Source: Entoloma clypeatum
Taxonomy: Eukaryota; Basidiomycota; Agaricomycetes; Agaricales; Entolomataceae
Direction: 5' to 3'
Length of the DNA stretch: 64,000 bases
Assembly (NCBI GenBank): GCA_963565915.1
Contig: OY751487.1
Location: forward strand, 3,224,001 to 3,288,000
Position 1 is the first letter of the stretch. Every line of letters starts with the position of its first letter. This document shows positions 14,286 through 28,291 of the stretch, in pieces. The notes under the pieces are model-generated. The model had not been told where the DNA came from. It did not search any database and saw only the letters and a program-made list of their open reading frames with translations. The position numbers were made by a program, and so were the translations under genes.

Positions 14286-17200
14286 CTAAGGCGAAGAAGA
14301 CAGCCGTGAACAATTCAACAACTCCCGCAGATTTTCGGGCAAGTTGATAACTGTGTTCTGCGCTCCATATGCGGACGCCATACCCCGTTGGCGGATCCCA
14401 TTCGTCGACGAAGTGGCGATTTCCTCTGCTTTCCGATGATCAACATCTGCCACGAGTTGAGCAAAAGAGAGGAAAAGGACTTCAGCTTGACCAAGCGTGG
14501 TGTCCAACTCAATGGTCATGCTGAGTTCGTTGCTGTACTGCACATGGAGTTAGTAGACGCCTATATTGCCAACGCTTATCATACCTTTAGAATCTCATCA
14601 AACTAGACCATTGTTGCAATACGTGAGACTCAAATGTCAAAAGAAGCAATAGACGCACTTCAACAAGGTAGCGAAGGATCATGTCTCGGTGCGATTCGAG
14701 TATGGCCAAGGCAACAAACAGCACAAAGTTTGTGCTGTAATAGTCAGTCCACAACACTTCCCATAAACGAAGGACCTCCTGGAACGGAAATTCTCGCTTG
14801 AAGGCAATGAGAACCCAACTTGCAGGCGGTCATTGAGTTATTATGCTCTATTTAATAAGGCGTCGTACACACCGGAAACAGAAAAACAAGTTAAGGCCAT
14901 TGGTTTTCTCTGAAAGCAAGTCCCTTAAACACAAGAAGGTAACAGAATTCAGAAGTGGAAATCTACCTAGATGCTTGTACAGCTCTGGATCCATCACTCC
15001 AATGAGTTGTTGCAATGTCAGGAGTTGCTTCTTCATGCCGCTCTGATCACGTAGGAAATTCTGCTTCTAGGGGAACATCGGTAAAGCCGAGCAGTCACTG
15101 CGCAATTAACTCACCATTCGATTCATGAGTTCGACGAAACACCAGAATGTCAGCTCCTCGTCTCCATCCATTACTATGTAAATCGGTGAGCACAAATCTG
15201 ACATTCCTTGTACGTAGCCTGGGATGAACAGGGACCATCAGCACCAGGGGAAAACACCAGAACGAATGGTTTACCTAGCTCCCTTTCGTACAGGTTGTAA
15301 GTTAAGAGAATGGCCGCAAGGCCGTCGATGTGCTCGTTACTTGGTGATTGAGACCCAGTATCACTCATATTGGGCGATATTATGGAATGCCGTTGATATT
15401 CCTTCTTTTCGTTGCCGTCCGAAGCCCAATTCACGGAGGGAGTAGCAAAAAGTGGCTGAGTTCGATCTGTCCGCCGGCAGTCGACGTCAATTCGATGACG
15501 TTCCTACGAATGATGGAAATAAGGACGAAGATGCCAAGTAAAAATGTTTCATACTTCAAGGATATCTGGTCTATCGAACACTTCAGGTACCCCGCACCAC
15601 TCGTTTTTGAGCTTGTGGTATAATTTTCTAGATATGGCTGAGTTCGTTTTGGAGGGCATCCAAGGATGTGAAAGGCGTACCGCTTCTTTGTCCATTTTTC
15701 ATCCCGTTCGGCAGCAGGAACGTCCCATTCAACTGCTCCGAGAACAAAGGGCCATACAGCACGCCGCAACGTTCCCTCAGAGCTGATGCCTCTTCTGAAT
15801 ATTTGACTCTTCATTTCCTCGATCTTGACCATTGGCCGCCCATCTTCTGCGAACCAACTCAACCAGACTTTCTCATCTACAGGATGGGCCGGATCTCGTG
15901 AAGACTTTGGAGTGGGAAGATTTGACGTTGAGTGTAAGAGTTCGAAGATGCCCAGTGGCGATGCTTCTTCATCCAAGACTGCTGATGAAGACGAGGACAA
16001 AGCTTGGGCTTCTCTTCTGCGTGCGCGCTCGCCTTCCTCGGCAACAACCCTCGCCCACCGTGCAAGGTATACACGGGCACTCTCAAATTCACCCACTCCT
16101 CCTTTCTCTACCCAACTTCCCCATTCCCATTCACCATCCGCATTTACAAGGCTCCTGACAGGGTCTGGGAGGTGAGGAACAATGGGCTTTGCAAGGGGAT
16201 GGGATAGGATATTTTGTGCTGCATGTCGAGTTGCACGGGTGATATTGGAGAAAGATTGCAATAGAGCCTGACGGGCTTGCGACGACGAAGAGTGGGAATG
16301 CGCTGATGTTGGTGAAGGTAAAGAACGATGAAGTATCGATGAGCGTTGGGAATATGGGTTGGGTGGGGTATGAGGAGGGGAAGATATCGGGCGCGGTCGC
16401 CTGTGAAGCGGTACCGGGGAATGCGAATTGGCATAGGAGAACTGAGATAGGATGTCGTCCACAGCATCGTCGGAAAAAATCTGTGTTGAATGCGCCTCAA
16501 TGTCAGCACGAGAAGGATCGATCAAGAACAGGGAGGGCTGTAAGGTTGAACGAAGAACATGCGCATATGATCGGAGTCGTGAAAGGAAATCCTCTCCCCC
16601 CCACGAGTTTCCAGACTTGGCCACATGTACTGGAGGGGGGGGATAAGTCGAGACATCGTTCACAAGAGGTCGGGGTGGTGTTGGAAGGGAGAAGGAACGC
16701 GATTCGTCGTCATGAAAGTGTAGAGTAGGAAGGGTGTCACCGTTTATGAGATTGATCCCAATAGATCCATCTACAGACGGCTGTGAGATGGCCTAAAAGG
16801 ACTCTGAACATATACTTACACCAAGAAGATAGTGTTGGAGGCCGGACAATAAGCGAATAAACTGATGTTAAAGGGACAGAGAAGGTATAAGACTCGGGAC
16901 GTTGCACGGGAAGCTCGATAAGAACGACATCTAGCGAAACTGTGAGCAGGCGGCGACACAGACACGGTCAGGGTATACGCACCCTCATCCTCCTCATCGC
17001 GCACGACTTTCTCTTCTATTTTGACGAACTTGTCCCACTCCGAAGCTCCCTTTTCGTCCAACAGAGCCTCAGGAATCCAAGCCATTAGATAAGTTGGATT
17101 TGAGGCTTCCTTCACAAAAAAGAGAGTTGAGTTGAGAAGATATTGAGGTCGGGGAAGCTGACTCTTTTGACGAGAGCAACAAATCCAGGGATGTTATCTC

Positions 17201-17324
17201 GGGCGTAGGCTGTCGGATTTACATAGACTTTAGATTTTGTGTAGACAAGACGATATCTGTCGTCTTCCGAACGGTCAAACGAGGTGGAAGGAGGCGAGAA
17301 GTCTGCTGGCTTGATTTCAACCAT
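14286..17324 (-). CDS. GYP7: Gyp7/TBC1D15-type Rab GTPase-activating protein
   Basis: TBC-domain GAPs speed up GTP hydrolysis by Rab proteins, and the Gyp7 branch acts on Ypt7/Rab7 at late endosomes and vacuoles. The start MVEIKPADFS is followed by a Gyp7-like N-terminal lipid-binding region (VYTKSKVYVNPTAYARDNIP). A serine- and histidine-rich linker follows, then the TBC domain. Landmarks are RAVWPFVLGAVEWD, the arginine finger motif RIDVDCRRTDRTQPLF (IxxDxxR, codons near 15465-15510) and the glutamine finger LGYVQGMSDLCSP near 15190-15230. The segment GMKKQLLTLQQLIGVMDPEL then follows, and the end includes LSMTIELDTTLGQAE. Both catalytic fingers are present, so an active GAP is expected. 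At least six introns are present. The linker is long compared with yeast Gyp7. Confidence 0.92.
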
Positions 17325-17442
17325 GGCGAGCAGGAGAAGACGACTGTGGACTCGCAGTCACTGCCTTCCATCATCACGTGCTCGCTATGTACATGCAAAA
17401 AAATAATGTATACTGTAAGGGCTGCACACTGCGTTCTAGCAT

Positions 17443-17861
17443 TCATTTTTGGTACGACCACACATTGCGGAGCACTTGTACAGGTCTATTAAGTTCTGGA
17501 GAGATTGCTAAGGTAAGACGACTCACGTCCAGCCTTGGTGGCTAGGCGATTGATAGAGTCATCGCTCTCGCCTTGCGATCGTACTTGGCCGCAAAGGGCA
17601 AAGGTTGTGGACGTGTTCAGAGCACGGCCATTGGCGTCAACGTCAGCGATGCTAATCTGCACCGAGGCATGGTCTTTCGAGGTAATCAAGCGGTCTGAAA
17701 TGCCATGGATCAACACGCGGTCCATCGATAGGTAGAGGACGAACTTGTCGCTGCGCATTTGCGAGGAACGTAGAGATCGACAAGGACACCCTGTGAAATT
17801 ACCCGACTATCAGTTGAGAGCAAAGGCGTCGCTGACCAACACGCACGGCGTCGTTTTCCAT
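17443..17861 (-). CDS. RPS21: 40S ribosomal protein eS21
   Basis: This is a small protein of the 40S ribosomal subunit needed for late 18S rRNA maturation. The three introns can be read from the conserved protein. MENDA joins GVLVDLYVPRKCAAT through a GTGCGT donor. That joins NRLITSKDHASVQISIADVD through a GTTCGT donor, and the C-terminus joins as AGLLRNVWSYQK through GTGAGT. The product is about 87 residues, the normal length. The start at 17861 matches the universal N-terminus of the family. Its stop is 118 bp from the start codon of the next minus-strand gene (Gyp7-type), so that gene's promoter must be short. Confidence 0.95.
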
Positions 17862-18082
17862 GGCTGACTTGCGCGATGTGGCTGGAGATGATTTCCGTTG
17901 AAGCGAAGCGTGAGAGAAAGTTGAAAAACTGTATAGGTGGGATTCTCACGATCCATGAACACTACAGCATACTTCCCCTCATAGCACAAGGCAGCAGAAA
18001 GGATGCCTGCACAAAAGCACCATCCGCATGCTTTGTCCCCGGATAACTAACAGGTAAACAAAGTCCAAATTCTGGGTACATA

Positions 18083-19603
18083 CTAGACGACTTCAAGTTG
18101 TTCGGGATTGTACGTAGGAGGCTCAAATCCTTTCGGAAACACCTGACGGACGTTCACATTGATCCTCGTTGTCTTCAAATATTCACTATAAGGTATCCAA
18201 TCATCGCCTCCAGAGTCAAGGTCAAGGTACGCAGGTAGTGTGCCCTCAAGAATTCTCGGTACGCCTTTGTAGCCGGTTTGAGATTACCAAGGGAAATGTT
18301 AGCTCAATTCCTCGTACCGTGATATGCCCGCCTGCAATCAGGTCCCGACATGATAATGACATCTCCAGAGCGGACTAAAATGGGAACGGGCTCCGAGTCT
18401 CGAGTAAGGCCGCCGATCAAGAATATAGCAGCGTTACCTAGACTGCGAAGCACTTAGAGAGATGTCTGACAAGGGCGCTGTCCCTTACGAGATGGAGACG
18501 AGAGGAGACGTCGAACAGACCTCGGACCTATCGATATGGGCCATGAGAGTGTCCTAGCCAAACATTTCAGTCTCCTATCAGCCATGTATTGTAAAGGGTA
18601 ACCACTTTGGTCTGATAGAAATTGACGATTCCAGCATCAGGCTCTTTGGAAGTGTGGTGAAACGGAGTGATTTGACATCAAGAAAAATGTTGTTGGCGTA
18701 CCGTAAGTGTCATTCCATGTCATCCAACCTGGCTCGGTTTCTGCGCTGCTGGTTTGCAACTGGCCATAGACTTGCTGCCAATCTACTTGAGATACTGCAT
18801 TCTTACATAACTCTCGCAAACTAGGATGTATTGTGCCTTTCCCCCTCATGAAATCATACTGTTTGGATCCCCAGTGATAATACCAACCGATGTTGGCCCA
18901 TCTCAGTTTGCGGAGGAGCCCAGAAGAAGCGATGGGCCGAGTAGCCGCTGACGGAATTTGAGGAGGTTTCGGAGTAGAGGCAATAAGTGCAAAGTTGGTC
19001 GTCGAGGCAGCCGTGTTGTTGACCAGGCGTCTCGGGCCTGGAGGTTCCTGACGGACGGAGGAATCTTTTATAGGCCGTGGTTGGACAAGGCTTTCTTTGC
19101 TAGGGTCGTCTCGAGATCTCAGATAAGTATTCCAGATACCTTCCTCTGGAACCACATAGTGAGCATCAATGTTGATTTCATTGGGGGGTCGCGCGTGGTC
19201 GGAAAGAGCCCAGCGGACGAGTTCTCTCTGGCTTTTGGGAGGGAGAAAGCTGGGTAAGATTACAAGACCTAGCGATCGCGCTGATGAATATCTGGGTGAG
19301 GTGCAAAGGGTTGGAGGTTACGGTACCAGGTATTCGGGGAACAATGAAGGCTTTCACCTGACTGGTCATGGCCAGTTCTTTATGCGCCACGGCATCGGAG
19401 CGGCCGCGCCAGACACCTTGCTGGATTTCATGCTCCCGGTCAAGGTCAAGAGTGGCAAGGTCCAGCACGTTGGAAAGATCTGGAGGGGGAAAGCGGGCTT
19501 TATATTTCTTCTCTGCGGCTCTAAAGGGAGTCCAGTCAAGCTCGATCTCTGGATTTCTGTGTTTGGTGGTCTTGAGATGGCGGCGGCGGGCGGAGGAAGA
19601 CAT
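18083..19603 (-). CDS. AlkB homologue, ALKBH1-type Fe(II)/2-oxoglutarate dioxygenase
   Basis: These enzymes oxidatively demethylate nucleic acids. ALKBH1-type members act on tRNA or DNA in mitochondria or nucleus. The start MSSSARRRHLKTT leads to RNPEIELDWTPFRAAEKKYK. The fold core has LRWANIGWYYHWGSKQYDF, a hallmark of the ALKBH1 group. The iron-binding HxD is in MAHIDRSEV near 18525-18545, the distal histidine is in DCRRAYHG, and the 2-oxoglutarate arginine is probably in RINVNVRQVFP. The end is EQLEVV with the stop at 18083. Several introns interrupt it. It is divergent from LETM1 with only 68 bp between start codons. The actual substrate is not readable from sequence. Confidence 0.9.
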
Positions 19604-19671
19604 CTGAGAATAACAAGGACAAATACGGATGTCATAAATTCAATTTCTTGGTCAAAAATCAATTCTTTGCA
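19604..19671. promoter_or_regulatory. 68 bp divergent promoter between ALKBH1-like and LETM1
   Basis: The two start codons face away from each other across 68 bp. Any core promoter elements must be shared or lie inside the opposite gene's 5' region. No clear TATA box is visible. Confidence 0.5.
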
Positions 19672-21721
<2,050 letters not shown>

Positions 21722-21948
21722 ACCATCAATCTTCAACGTTATGGAGGCTCATTGATTGTAGGGATCGTAATTGATGACGAGGCACAATCCATCATCGGGC
21801 AAGGCAACGAAATAAAAAACTCGAAGCCGCGGAAGGAAGATATTGTTCAAGAGTAATTGCATAGCATGTCCATTTTTGACAACTATTTAGAGAAAGCGTA
21901 GAGGGTATTATATTTTACATCCCAGGGATATCCAATAAACCATGATAA

Positions 21949-22726
21949 TCAGGACGACAAGGCTGAGGCGTGGTGGTGGTGGTGGTGGCCCAGGGCCTTT
22001 TCATTTTGCGAGTCCGTAACAGGTGGATGGGCTTCGTCGTTTTCAGTCTCTTCCATAATTTCATCATCGTCATCATCAGCGTCAGAAGATTCGGCCCAGA
22101 AACGGCCAGCCTGGAGAGCCAGGACACCTGTCAATGCGACGCTACATATCAAGTTGGTGGAAGCAAGATCGAGAGTAGCATGTCGAAGTGAACGGGGGAA
22201 GGGATCTTTCAACCCATGTGTTGGCAGACTGGAGAACTTCCCAAAAACGCCTAATGAACGTTTAGACAAGGGGGGGGAAAGGGGGGGGGAGAAACACAGA
22301 CTTGGAAGTACAGAATATAGATACATCGCGATTGTAATGCTGAACAAAACTAGACGGAGTTAACAGAGAACAAGGATTGGAGGAAGGTGACTTACAGATG
22401 CTGCCTCCATCGAACATGATATTTCCGGCTTGACCGTCCTGTAGACTCCAAAGGATGGTGACACCACCGATTACGGCGACAGCAGCAAGGATATAACGGG
22501 CTTCAGGGGGACCTTTAGCCAGGATTGCATAGTAATTTGCGGCGGTCCACAAGTGTTCGTCAGTGACAGGAGATTTCCAGAGGGTCAAAGAGTCTGCGAT
22601 CCAGTGAGTAAATAGAGAGCCTTGGAGTTGGGAGGGTTAGCGGGAGGAAGGAGGGGAGGATGGGGAGAGGGACAGACCAAGTAAGAAGCTGGTGACACAG
22701 ACGACGACGCCAGCACGGACACCCAT
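21949..22726 (-). CDS. SHR3: Shr3-family ER membrane packaging chaperone for amino acid permeases
   Basis: Shr3 assists folding and COPII packaging of amino acid permeases at the ER. The protein starts MGVRAGVVVCVTSFLLGSLF and has four hydrophobic spans. Family landmarks are LWKSPVTDEHLWTAANYY, then KGPPEARYILAAVAVIGG, then NIMFDGGSI, and a last span SVALTGVLALQAGRFWAE. The cytosolic tail is strongly acidic (SDADDDDDEIMEE) and ends with a natural run of six histidines shortly before the stop (LGHHHHHHASALSS). Two or three introns are present near 22290-22400 and 22590-22680. The spacing and hydrophobic pattern fit Shr3, although sequence conservation in this family is moderate. It converges on LETM1 and is divergent from the RsfS-like gene. 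Confidence 0.8.
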
Positions 22727-22784
22727 AATGTCGTCGCTGACAACTAATTCTTTCTGCATTTATTACATAATTCATCAACTACAT

Positions 22785-23451
22785 ATGCTCTTGAAACGAC
22801 ACACATTCCTCAGCCTCGCAACCCGTCCCTATTCCACCTGGTTTGTTGACCATGTCCATACCCCAAAGCCCACATTCCATCGCCCCATGCCACCCCCCTT
22901 GCCGCAAAATACCCCCCAGCCACTCAAGGACCTGCACGCACATCTCCAACAGTCACCACACCTCGAACCGTCCAAGTTGATCGTCTCAGAGTCGGTGGCT
23001 CCGCCAGCAGGCCCTGAACTACCTCGCCGTATGCCGCAAGGGCGGAGAAAAAGAGGGGGCACATACGCTGGGGAATCAGACTATGACGTACCTGGTGGGA
23101 TATGGAATTGGGTGGTCATGGCACAGGTAAGCGGCCATCGAGGGTACTGATACTCGACTAATTGAATGATTGCAGGTCAAGGAAGGCACTGAAAACAAAG
23201 GTGCTATTGAATCGGTTGTGCGTGTGATTCGGAAGACAGTGGGTGGGTTCAAGTGGTTTGAACGGAACATGTCGCTGAACCCTTTAAATTGACAGCTATT
23301 GGAGATGGAACCGCCGTTGCCTATACCGCCGAACACGAAGCGACGAATGCACAACGGGTGGGCGATGATCGATGGGGGAGAGTTTGTGGTGCATGTGGTG
23401 AGCAAGGAAACACAAGAAAAGTACTTTGAGTGGTCACGTGATAGTACATAG
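22785..23451 (+). CDS. Mitochondrial RsfS/iojap-domain protein resembling the N-terminal half of Atp25
   Basis: In ascomycetes Atp25 combines an RsfS-like domain with an mRNA-stabilising half. Bacterial RsfS blocks ribosomal subunit joining. The start MLLKRHTFLSLATRPYST gives a good mitochondrial presequence. An upstream in-frame ATG at 22728 would abut the SHR3 start codon and is less likely. After a proline-rich segment the domain reads IWNWVVMAQVKEGTENKG, then ESVVRVIRKTLLEMEPPLP, then NGWAMIDGGEFVVHVVSKET, then EKYF. The last part matches the WxxxDxGxxVVH pattern of RsfS. Two introns are clear: GTAAGC after VVMAQ and GTGGGT after RKT. The protein stops right after the domain, so the Atp25 C-terminal half is absent or encoded elsewhere. 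SPF45 begins 21 bp after its stop. Confidence 0.78.
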
Positions 23452-23472
23452 ACTATTTTGTGTACCACGACC

Positions 23473-25513
23473 ATGTCCAGCAGAGCAGGTGGTCTCTACG
23501 GTGGAATCCAATTCTCTTCTCAATCTCCCTTTTCCTCCACATCGTCAGCAACAGTGCCCACCACTGCCCAAAAAACAGCGCCCATAACGACGACAATCAC
23601 TCCCCCGACCCCGACCCCAACCCCAGCAGCAGCACCCTCACTCCAACCTCCTTCCGAACCACCACAGCCAAAGCCCACAGCCGGTACCTTTCTATCCATG
23701 CAGCTCCTTGACTGAAATAATCATACCTCGTTCAAGGGTGGTCCGCCTCCCTTGCTTTTGCCCCCGTCCGTCGCAATCAAACCCAGAAGGCCAAACCTCC
23801 CCCATCGCGACTTCCCGTCGGGGCCGCACTCGCCTCCATCACCTCAGCAACCGTTTCCTCCACCGCCGTAATATTCGCTCCACCCACCTTGATCGACCCA
23901 ACCAAACCTGCCGATGTCCAACCGCCTCCAGCCGAACCGACAACGATTGGCTGGGGCAAAAAAGTCAAACCCCCCTCGATGGTCCTCGACGAGGACGTCA
24001 ACGGCTTCAAATCCTCGCTCAAGAAAAAGACCGGCAAGGGTCGAGGGAAAAAGGTGACTCGCTCCTATGCATACTCCAGACATTCATTTATTTACAACCC
24101 TTCCTTTGCCAGAACAAGCACGCCCCAATAGTCGTCGCCTGGGATCCGGCAGAAACTTACGACCCTCTCCGACCAAACGATTATAACGATTACAAGTTCT
24201 GGAAACAGAGAGACAGGATCGAGAGAAGGGAGCGATTGGCTGACCAGCGGCGCTTGGAGGAGCGGAAGCGCTCCCGACGCAGCCAAAGCTATTCAGACAG
24301 CGATGGTACTGATTCCGAAGACGAGAGACCGCGGAAAACTGGTATGCATCACATGTGATCTCTACCTCATTCTTCTTCCTCTAAATTCTTCTTTTTTCCA
24401 AGGGCGGTTCGAAGAGCATCATGATCATTGGTCCAGAGCTGATGACGCACCCTCAGTACCAGTTGACGCATCTCTTACCGGGGATGAAGCTTATCAACGC
24501 CGCCTTGCCATGTCGCAGTCAAGAAACGCTCCACCGACAGCCCATTTGATACCTGACGCTGACGACGACAAGCCGGCAGGACGTCTTCCTCCAGTCGAGA
24601 CAGGCGAAGAAGCATATTTGCGACGCCTTGCCCTGTCCACTGCAAGCCAATTGCCCCCACCACCCGCCGAGTCGCCTCCGCCCCTGGCATACAACCCATT
24701 CGCTCCGCCATTGGTTCCCCCTCCACCACCAGGGCCAGATCCCACAGAGTTGGAGGCCAAGGTCAAAGCCGCTGCAGCCATTGCCGCAAAGCTTGGTGCT
24801 TTAGCTGCCAATGCGCCTCCCACTTCGGCTCCAGAGCCTGTCGAAGAAGCCAAGTATGTACCCTCGTTTGTTACGATGATTGCGATGAATAATTCCCATC
24901 TGTCAGACCTGATTCTCACGGTTTTGCAGCACGGCTCATGGCAAAATGGGGTCATAAAGACGGCCAAGGGCTGGGTACCGACCATTCTGGCATCGTGAAC
25001 GCACTTACGGTTGAACAGATTGCACATGGGAAAGGCAGTAAGGGGAATGTGTCTGGTGGGAAAGGTGGTCCCACGATAGGTTCAAAAATGGGAAAAATCA
25101 TCAATAATAATGAAGATGCAAAAGCCAGAGAAGACCGGGAGAGATTCGGTGACCCTAGCCGCGTCGTTATCCTGACCAACATGGTCGGACCCGAAGATGT
25201 CGAAGACGAGGGCTTGCAGGAAGAAATTGGTTTGTGCTGTCCTGTTCCTAACCGAATTCATGTAATCATGTTTTCAGGTGATGAATGCTCCAAAAATGGC
25301 ACCGTCGAACGCGTCATTGTTCACCTCGTCAAACCGCCTTCTCATGAGCCAGAGGAAGCTGTGCGCATCTTTGTTCTCTTTGGTGGACCAGTAGGTGCAT
25401 GGAGGACCGTTCGAGAACTTGATGGTCGGTATTTCGGAGGAAGGACTGTACGGGCTCGGTACTTCCCTGAGACTTTTTTCAACCGATATGAGTTGGATCG
25501 ACCTTTGACATAG
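23473..25513 (+). CDS. Splicing factor 45 (SPF45/RBM17) homologue
   Basis: SPF45 is a nuclear splicing factor that helps select 3' splice sites by binding ULM motifs of U2-associated proteins. The start [11 protein letters not shown] is conserved in the family. After a long Pro/Thr-rich region come [20 protein letters not shown] (a family signature) and a basic [20 protein letters not shown] stretch. Two [17 protein letters not shown] repeats follow. The G-patch then reads [18 protein letters not shown], followed by the C-terminal U2AF-homology motif domain ([17 protein letters not shown], then [10 protein letters not shown]). The RYF signature of that domain is present as VRARYFP. Introns interrupt the gene near 23684-23740, 24052-24117, 24340-24400, 24852-24930 and 25228-25277. 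Confidence 0.94.
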
Positions 25514-25603
25514 CAAGTAGCAAGTAGTATTTGTGAATACACTAAAATCTATTACCCATCACACGCAACATGCAGTGAGAACACCGTTTTTCAAATAAAC
25601 GTA

Positions 25604-28152
<2,549 letters not shown>

Positions 28153-28291
28153 CGTTCGGGTTCGCGACGGCAGGGAGAGGAGCAAAGTGGAGGACCAAAC
28201 AAATAGCCGACATACCGGAAGCGATCCCTCCCGATGTCCGGACATCCTGATTTCCATGCAATGTAAGATATATATATTATTATTATAAAAT
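28153..28291 (-). promoter_or_regulatory. Upstream region of SDH1 with an AT-rich TATA-like run
   Basis: Only 139 bp separate the SDH1 start from the stop of the upstream tandem gene. A TATATATATTATTATTATAA run lies at about 28268-28288, roughly 120 bp before the SDH1 ATG. It could be the SDH1 TATA region, or the 3' end signal of the upstream gene. Confidence 0.4.

Noticed and set aside
28153..28257. N-terminal extension of SDH1 to an upstream ATG
   Set aside because: It would place 35 extra residues before a clear mitochondrial presequence, and no such extension is known in the family.
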